From: Crocodylus rhombifer
Lineage: Eukaryota > Chordata > Crocodylia > Crocodylidae
Reading direction: 5' to 3'
DNA length: 64,000 bases
Assembly: GCA_038503035.1 (NCBI GenBank)
Contig: JAVSML010025537.1
Coordinates: 190,304 to 254,303 of the forward strand
The translations under genes were made by a program, and so were the position numbers. Within the stretch, counting starts at the first letter, position 1. Each line of letters begins with the position of its first letter. This document shows positions 58,438 through 64,000 of the stretch, piece by piece. The notes beneath the pieces were generated by a model that searched no databases, had not been told where the DNA came from, and saw nothing but the letters and a program-made list of their open reading frames with translations.

Positions 58438-59680
58438 TACTCCAGAACTCAGAAATGTCAAGGCATTCAAACATGCTGCATGTTCTCTACTCTTAGATAA
58501 ACTTAAGGAATAAAGGAAATTATTTTTCGCAGATATTAGTACATTTCTCTTCCATCTTCCACTGTGTTGGAAAAAAAAGAAAATGATTTTAAGGTGGGGG
58601 AAATATAGTTAGTGTTAATCTATCTTTCACTGAGAAATGTACTAGGTTGGAACACTGGCATTTAAATATCAAATGGCTCTAGAAAGATTTTAAACACTTA
58701 GAATTTATTCCGATTAAGCAGACATGGAAAAATAATAGCTATAAAAATAATTAAGTAAAACACAGAACAATAAAATGTTTGCTAGCTTCACAGTAACGAA
58801 AAATAATCAGACACGCTCACAGTCTGCTGTCCACAAAGGGAAAAAGAAAAAAAAAATGCCTCCACCCTAAATGTAATTAGGAAAAATGTAATTTATTTAT
58901 GCTTCAATTCATGCTTCTAAGGGAGAACAAATACACAAACAGTTCAGTTTCCTTGGTATCAAAGACAGACAGAGAACCACAAGATTTATAATGTCTAAAT
59001 GGATTTATTGCAAAAAGCTGTCTCTGATTTTTTCCATGGTGCTCAAACTTTCACTTTGTCAATTCTCAATGAGAGATTAGAATAATTATTTTAAAAAATT
59101 AGCCATTGTTAATAAATAGGGATCAAGAATATTTAAAATTATGCTTTCTTTTTAGCATATATTGGTAGTAAGTCCAGAATAAAAATAAACAGAGCTGTGA
59201 CAGGAAAAAATAGTTTTTAATATAAATATCTTGAATACTGTCAAAAAGATCTCACTTAAAATTTGCTCACTGTGCTATAAAGTCAGGCATAGTTTAAAAT
59301 AGGGAGTCAGTAAACCGACTTTTAGCCTACTTTGCAGAAGTCCTTTTGCATATTTATCCAGAAAACACTGCTTGTTAGCCAATTCTTTCAATAGACCTAT
59401 AATTAAAATTTGCTACCTGTAAAATAAATTCTCATGCCTATATTCTGAAGTTATAAACACACTGTGTCAGCTTGTACTCAGTCAGAACCAAATGAATGAA
59501 TATCTTATATTTGTAAATTAAAACAACATTAAAAGTCTATCAAATCTTTAAAAAAATGAAGTTGAGAGAGCTGAGACAATGCGAATCTTTACCAAAGCAA
59601 TCTCAGAACAGCAGATCTCTGTGTAACATGACGTACAATATCCAGAGATATAGTACTAGTTAGGTCTACTAAAATCTCTC
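58438..59680. other. AT-rich DNA, possibly conserved noncoding
   Basis: No frame or repeat. Homeobox-like AT words such as TAATTTATTTATGC recur; regulatory function cannot be judged from this sequence. Confidence 0.4.
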
Positions 59681-59968
59681 CTAGCACATCTACACACATG
59701 CTACGGGATGGAAGGGAGTGTGTTTTCATTACAGTGGCTTCTAGACAGCCACCCTAATTAAAATGCTGCAGCATCATATTTATTCACCATCCCTCATTTT
59801 AAAATGGCCATGGGGATACTTGGTGCCACACTACTGTTTTGAAACACAGAACACTGAATACATGTGATGCTGAGGCATGGTGGAGTATTCTAATCACACC
59901 ATTCCACCAGACTCAACTAATCAAGTTGGCTCTGATGCATTCCAACTAGAGTACATGTATAGGAACAC
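59681..59968. mobile_element. MITE of the 7.5 kb family
   Basis: CTAGCACATCTACACACATG at the left and the reverse complement of the right end (GGTGTTCCTATACATGTAC) are the inverted ends. The interior words TTTTGAAACACAGAACACTG, AATACATGTGATGC and CACCATTCCACCAGACTCAA match the 7.50-7.74 kb element. Confidence 0.65.
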
Positions 59969-60017
59969 CTCGTTTTTTTCCTAGTTTTTCCAGGCTAATT
60001 TCTTCCTTCTTACATAC

Positions 60018-60115
60018 TGTATTTGCTCAATTATATGATAATCCCCCGATAATTAGAATTTATATATGGAAAATGTATAAATTTGTTGTAATATTCCACA
60101 TATAGAATCTAATTA
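60018..60115. mobile_element. Possible end of a TACTG-type DNA element
   Basis: TACTGTATTTGCTCAATTAT resembles the ends of the 56.1 kb element. An internal imperfect inverted repeat (ATAATTAGAATTTATATATG and CATATAGAATCTAATTAT) lies just behind. The opposite end was not found. Confidence 0.4.
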
Positions 60116-60429
60116 TTTGAGATGTGCCTTGAATTTGTCTTCCTCCCACTGCTACAACATGAAAAATAAAACTGGTGGGTCAAGTAACTGCTTCCCTCTG
60201 CAGCCACTCCCAATTACTTTCTCCAAGCACATAGAAGTGAGGGGAGAATTTGAAGACACTGACCTCAAAATAAACATATAGGCAAATTACTATGGGACTT
60301 AGTTCACCCAGAATTGATGCAGTTTACCTTTTCTGAAACCACTGCAAGTTTTATAGGCACTCCACAAACAAACTTTTAAGGAACACGTTTCTACCTACTT
60401 ATATGTAGCACAAGCTATGCTTTATTAAT

Positions 60430-61390
60430 TTTTTGTTTGTTTGTTTCAAGAGCCAAATTCATTCTGAATTCTACTGGGCAAAGCCCAATAGCCAAGTTTC
60501 AAGTTTTGACTCAGCAGAGCCCCATTTTTCAACTCTGTGTGGCTCCACCATTGGGCAAGTATCCTCCTTCCCAGATTCAGTCTGGAGCTTCAGATACTCC
60601 ACAAATCTGTGGAAGACATCCTATGTGCAACCCCAGGGTCTAGGGGTCCTGGGGTTTGGATGCCCACTAGTCTCGCCTGCTCCTAGGCAAAAGTCTAGGC
60701 AACAAGCTACAGGGAAAGCAGTCCCCATCTGCCACAAAATTGTGCAGTTGCGTTTCCTGCATTTGGATAAATCGCAGGGGTCAGTGTGCTGGGAGTGCAA
60801 GGGACAGGTCTCACTCTGGGGAAACCACCTCTTAGCCCACAAAAAGCCTGGTGATCATGTGGTAATGGTGTTTCCTCTGCCAGGTAGTACAGCTTTTTTT
60901 TTTTTTAAGGAAAATTTTTCATGTTCCAAGTAAAATCAGCCAAAGCAATTCCAAATCTGTAAGTCAGTCAAGAACCAAATATGGCCCTGCTACCGGCAAA
61001 CATCCTTCACCCTCGTCTAAAGCGTCAGATGCTTCCAAATCCTTTGGCAGGCATCCTATGTGCAGGCCCAAGCCCAAAGGCTTGGGGTTCTGATGCCCCC
61101 AAGTTTTGCTTGCCCTTGGAAGCATGGCTGCAGGAACAAGCTACGGAGAAGTCTCCATTTCCATAAAGTCAATGTGTAGCTGAGATCCTCCTGCTGGAAA
61201 CTGGCTAGTGGGAATCTAACTACGAGGCTTTTGTAGGGAGTTCCGTCCAAAAGCAGACAAGGGTGTAACTCTCCACTACACAGCACCATTTTAATTGTAT
61301 TACCTTCACCAGAGTACTTCCCCTGCCACCATGGGGGTCATGGTGTTTTCTGTGCCAGGTAGTACAGACTTTTTTTTTTTTTTTTTCTGT
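60430..61390. repeat. Diverged tandem duplication, about 440-475 bp units
   Basis: Words recur in order in both halves: CATCCTATGTGCA (60.62 and 61.05 kb), TTGGGGTTCTG / CTGGGGTTTGG, ACAAGCTACRGRGAA, ATGGTGTTT and GCCAGGTAGTACAG (60.88 and 61.35 kb). Each half ends in a poly-T run. On the minus strand these would be poly-A tails, so two head-to-tail retroelement copies are possible. A 166 aa plus-strand frame here has no known domain. Confidence 0.6.
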
Positions 61391-62160
61391 TTTTTTGCAC
61401 CAGTCCTGGAAGCACTGCAATACCCGGTCAATGCATGGAGTGGATGGAGCACGCTCCAGTTCTACCACCCAATACCAAAAAGGATCTGCTCAATATAGAC
61501 CTCCTATGGAGAACATATCAGAGACAATTACCCTGGGGAGCTCACCTACGTGGTCACGCTGCTTCCCCAGACTATGCACAACATTAGTCCAAAGCAAAAG
61601 ACCTATGAATTACTATATAGTTCACTGGACTGGGCCCCAGCAGAGTCAATAGTGTTTATAGCTATGGTGAGCCCATAGCTCAGCCCTGCCCAGTATGTGC
61701 CAGACACCCCCTCCAACAAAGGAGCCGTGCGCTAATTAGCTCACGCATGACTGGAACTAGGTGTTCTTGTCATGAGTCCTGGGATCCTCCAGAAATTTAT
61801 ATGCAGATGAGCAGGAGAGGAACATGGTCCTGCTCTACCTCAGGAAGGGTGGGGCCATACTAAACAGAAGCAACAGGATGAGAGAGGGGGCAACAGAGGT
61901 ATTCTAGGTGAACGGTTTGGGGCCCTGTTTGGTAATGTTTCTCAGGCATACGAGGCTGGTGAAGAATCTGAATCAGGGCAGATGGCAAAGAAAGGCACAT
62001 TTTGGCTATGGGAGTGAAGAGGACGTTTAAATGTATTCAGTGTAGTAGCTCACCATGACTTTAAAAAGTGTCAGTGCTGAGGGAGGTTGAACACAATGGG
62101 CACTATCACAAATGGGCTGCACTAATCTAACCTTTTGGTAGGTTCCCATCAGCATCTCAG
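61391..62160. other. Unassigned DNA
   Basis: Could include further Penelope-like sequence upstream of the endonuclease, but no reverse transcriptase motif is visible. Confidence 0.45.
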
Positions 62161-62178
62161 CCTTTTGTCTACAAGCAA

Positions 62179-62600
62179 ATGTCATGTTTCTGGCACCGAA
62201 GGGAGGGTATCAGGGCTGACTCTACCCCTCCCTCAATAACTACACTCCACAAGAGAACCATCACCATTCCTGGATCTTACACCTACACCTCCAGAAATGT
62301 TATATATCTCTTCCAGTGCACCACATGCCCTGATGGAAAATATGTAGGAGAAGCCAAACAACAGCTGTGCAGCAGAATGAACGCACACCAAAAATCTATC
62401 AAAGACAAGAATACCCAGTTACCTATGGGGGCATACTTCTCACAGGGCAATCACTCCCTCTTCGATCTCTCAGTTCTAATCCTCAAAGGGGACTTACAAA
62501 ACATCTTTTGAAGATGAGCCTACAAACTTCACTTCATAAATCTACTGGATACAAAATCATGGACTCAATATAGACATTGGATTTATGACATTACAACCTG
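62179..62600 (+). pseudogene. Penelope-like element, GIY-YIG endonuclease C-terminus
   Basis: The readable protein is MSCFWHRREGIRADSTPPSI and onwards for 110 aa. The key block is RNVIYLFQCTTCPDGKYVGE (about residues 39-58), with the paired Cys of the zinc-binding knuckle and the YVGE variant of the YIG motif. The conserved Arg then falls in CSRMNAHQKSI. After PMGAYFSQGNHSL and DLSVLILKG the frame stops at 62511. Shifting frame, GLNIDIGFM appears near 62.56-62.59 kb, the usual end of these proteins, so a frameshift lies between. The reverse transcriptase expected upstream is absent, so the copy is 5'-truncated. Repeats and a hammerhead-like tail follow downstream. Confidence 0.88.
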
Positions 62601-63100
62601 CCTGATCTGTCTTCTTACATTCTTCTCATCCCCCACCTTTTCTCCCCCCAACTCCACTTTTCTCCCTTTGTCTTCCTGACTTCACACTACTTTTTTCATT
62701 GAGAGCCTCTTTTTTACCTTATATTATTACCATTGTAGTGTTTCCCTTTGGTTCCCCCCCCCCGCTTTCTTCCCCCTCCATTCCCTGCTTTACCTTTTGT
62801 TTTTCTAATTTCTACCTATTTATATTTTCACTGACAACCTGTCACACTTTTAGCTTCTCTCGTTCCAGTTTTCTTATCTACAACTATTTCCTCTTTCACA
62901 GACAGCCCCTTTGCTACCTTGTTTTTGATCACTGTAATATCTCGCTTGGGCCTTCCCTCCCCCCACCCTTGCTTTCTTCCCCCTCCCTTACCTGCTTTAT
63001 CTTTTGTCTTTCTAATTTCTACCTATTTACATTCTCACTGACATCCCTGCCACACATTTAGCTTCTCTCATTCCTTTCCTTTCCCATTCCTTCCAGAGAC
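62600..63100. repeat. Pyrimidine-rich tandem duplication downstream of the endonuclease
   Basis: TTTCTAATTTCTACCTATTT occurs near 62.81 and 63.01 kb, an offset of 197 bp. Flanking CTTCCCCCTC, CCTGCTTTACCTTTTG and TTTTAGCTTCTCTC words also repeat. This gives two copies of about 190 bp in the presumed 3' UTR. The 120 aa frame across it is Phe/Pro/Ser-rich and is an artefact. Confidence 0.75.
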
Positions 63101-63107
63101 TCCCTAT

Positions 63108-63240
63108 GCCTGAAAAAGGGTGACTGGACCCAAAAGCTTGGCCAGAGCTTTTTTCCAATTACTCAGTTGGTCTAATAAAAGATATCATATCTAGTCAAAG
63201 AACCTTGCCTGCCTATGTCCTTAGACCAACAGGGCTACAA
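63108..63240 (+). ncRNA. Hammerhead-like motif in the Penelope 3' tail
   Basis: CTGAAAA (63110-63116) replaces CUGANGA with the G lost. Stem II is GGGT/ACCC-like, and AAAA at 63132-63135 replaces GAAA. Stem III is AGCT, loop TGGCCAG, AGCT (63135-63149), with TT as the cleavage position. Further down, GTTGGTCT and AGACCAAC (63.16 and 63.22 kb) are an exact inverted repeat around TAATAAAAGATATCAT. Two core positions are changed, so this copy should be inactive. Position, 500 bp behind the GIY-YIG gene, ties this tail type to Penelope-like elements. Confidence 0.5.
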
Positions 63241-63299
63241 CCAAAATCTTAGTACCTTTAGAAGACAAATATGACCTTAGACCACAAGAAGATGGAGGT

Positions 63300-63655
63300 G
63301 CCTAATTTGCAGTCCTGAGTGAGGCACTCAAATCTTGCTCTGGTAGGCCTTTAGTCATAACCCTATATACACCTACTGGCCATCTCTGAGCAACTCCTCA
63401 TTAAACATGCTGTTTTTTGTGGATTAATCTTACAAAAGCATGCAACTGCAGCTTATAGGTATCTTATAGACACTTAACTCTATGTCCTCGAATCATTCTG
63501 AGGGGCAAGTGCATTTTTAGGTGTTACTATGCCAAGTTGTCTGTCTGGACTTAGTCTTAGTGGCTTGCTTAAAGTCACAGGAGTCTGTGATGGAATAGAG
63601 AATTGAACACGAGTGCCCCAAGTTCCCCTCTAGTGCCCTAACCATTTCTTTCTAC
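63300..63655 (-). mobile_element. tRNA-derived SINE
   Basis: The minus strand from 63655 reads ATGGTTAGGGCACTAGAG (box A), then CTCGTGTTCAATTCTC (box B), then a core with ACAGACTCCTGTGACTTTAA and AAGCAAGCCACTAAG, as in CORE/MIR-type SINEs. The tail fades below about 63.45 kb, with AAGTGTCTATAAGATACC. The far boundary is approximate. Confidence 0.65.
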
Positions 63656-64000
63656 ATACATGATCAACATTTCATGTAATTCTTTTCATATCAGTGGTAT
63701 TTAATAAATAAAAACAATTTCTTTATATTTCAAGTGGGAGATAGAACCAAGGCTATGGTGCCTGCTCACTTGTTCACTCTCTCTCTCTCTCAGTGTGTGC
63801 TCAGAGTAGGAACACTGCATTTCATTCCATGTACCATTTGAATGTTAAAAGACTGGAAATCTGACCTTATGTTCTGCTTTTATTATTACGAAGGTAACTG
63901 TAACTCCCCAGTAGATTAAAGATGAGACAATGCAGACAACTATTTAAAACTATAGCAAACTACAAGGTCTTCTAAATCAGGTACATTTCCTTTGGGAATT
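63656..64000. other. Unassigned AT-rich DNA to window end
   Basis: Nothing recognised except the CT run at 63.78 kb. Confidence 0.5.
63776..63791. repeat. (CT)n microsatellite
   Basis: Eight CT units. Confidence 0.85.

Noticed and set aside
62699..63061. 120 aa frame rich in Phe, Pro and Ser resembling a membrane protein
   Set aside because: It is translated from a pyrimidine-rich tandem duplication in the Penelope 3' region.

Overview
The window looks like AT-rich intergenic or intronic DNA from a sauropsid vertebrate. The repeat mix (dominant CR1 LINEs, very many hAT-type DNA transposons, Penelope-like elements and tRNA-derived SINEs) fits a crocodilian best, with a turtle as second choice. 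This is inferred from repeat families only. I recognise no host protein-coding exon, rRNA or intact tRNA. Almost all open reading frames are short chance frames, or pieces of CR1, hAT or Penelope proteins.

Layout. 0-13 kb: mostly single-copy-looking AT-rich DNA with a Penelope tail pair (0.25-0.42 kb), a CR1 tail (0.73 kb), a short MITE (7.5 kb) and a CCCACA-rich hAT-like repeat (9.6-10.2 kb). 12.9-16.2 kb: a non-autonomous hAT next to a 2.3 kb CR1 that still shows reverse transcriptase motifs. 18.8-25.9 kb: a Penelope tail, a large foldback hAT, the second CCCACA-rich repeat and a further DNA element. 28.9-30.9 kb: a perfectly flanked small hAT, then a hAT nested in an older MITE. 34-38 kb: an old CR1 on the minus strand split by a hAT, another CR1 tail and a Penelope tail. 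39.6-40.4 kb: two hATs side by side sharing one duplicated target. 41.9-45.6 kb: a 3 kb CR1 on the minus strand inside a MITE whose relative lies at 47 kb. 49.8-54.5 kb: the remains of an autonomous hAT whose CGGBP1-like transposase is cut by a foldback hAT and by a CR1. 55.5-57 kb: SINE heads and a TACTG-ended DNA element. 58-60 kb: two more MITEs. 62.2-63.2 kb: the 3' end of a Penelope-like element with a GIY-YIG endonuclease.

The most interesting points are these. (1) Hammerhead-ribozyme architecture is visible in at least four Penelope-type tails, best at 37.84 kb. (2) The hAT elements look modular: two kinds of ends and one shared palindromic core occur in different combinations. (3) Two hAT insertions share one 8 bp target, leaving three copies of it. 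(4) Exact 8 bp target duplications and reading-frame continuity give a clear order of nested insertions. No selected host function can be claimed from this sequence alone.
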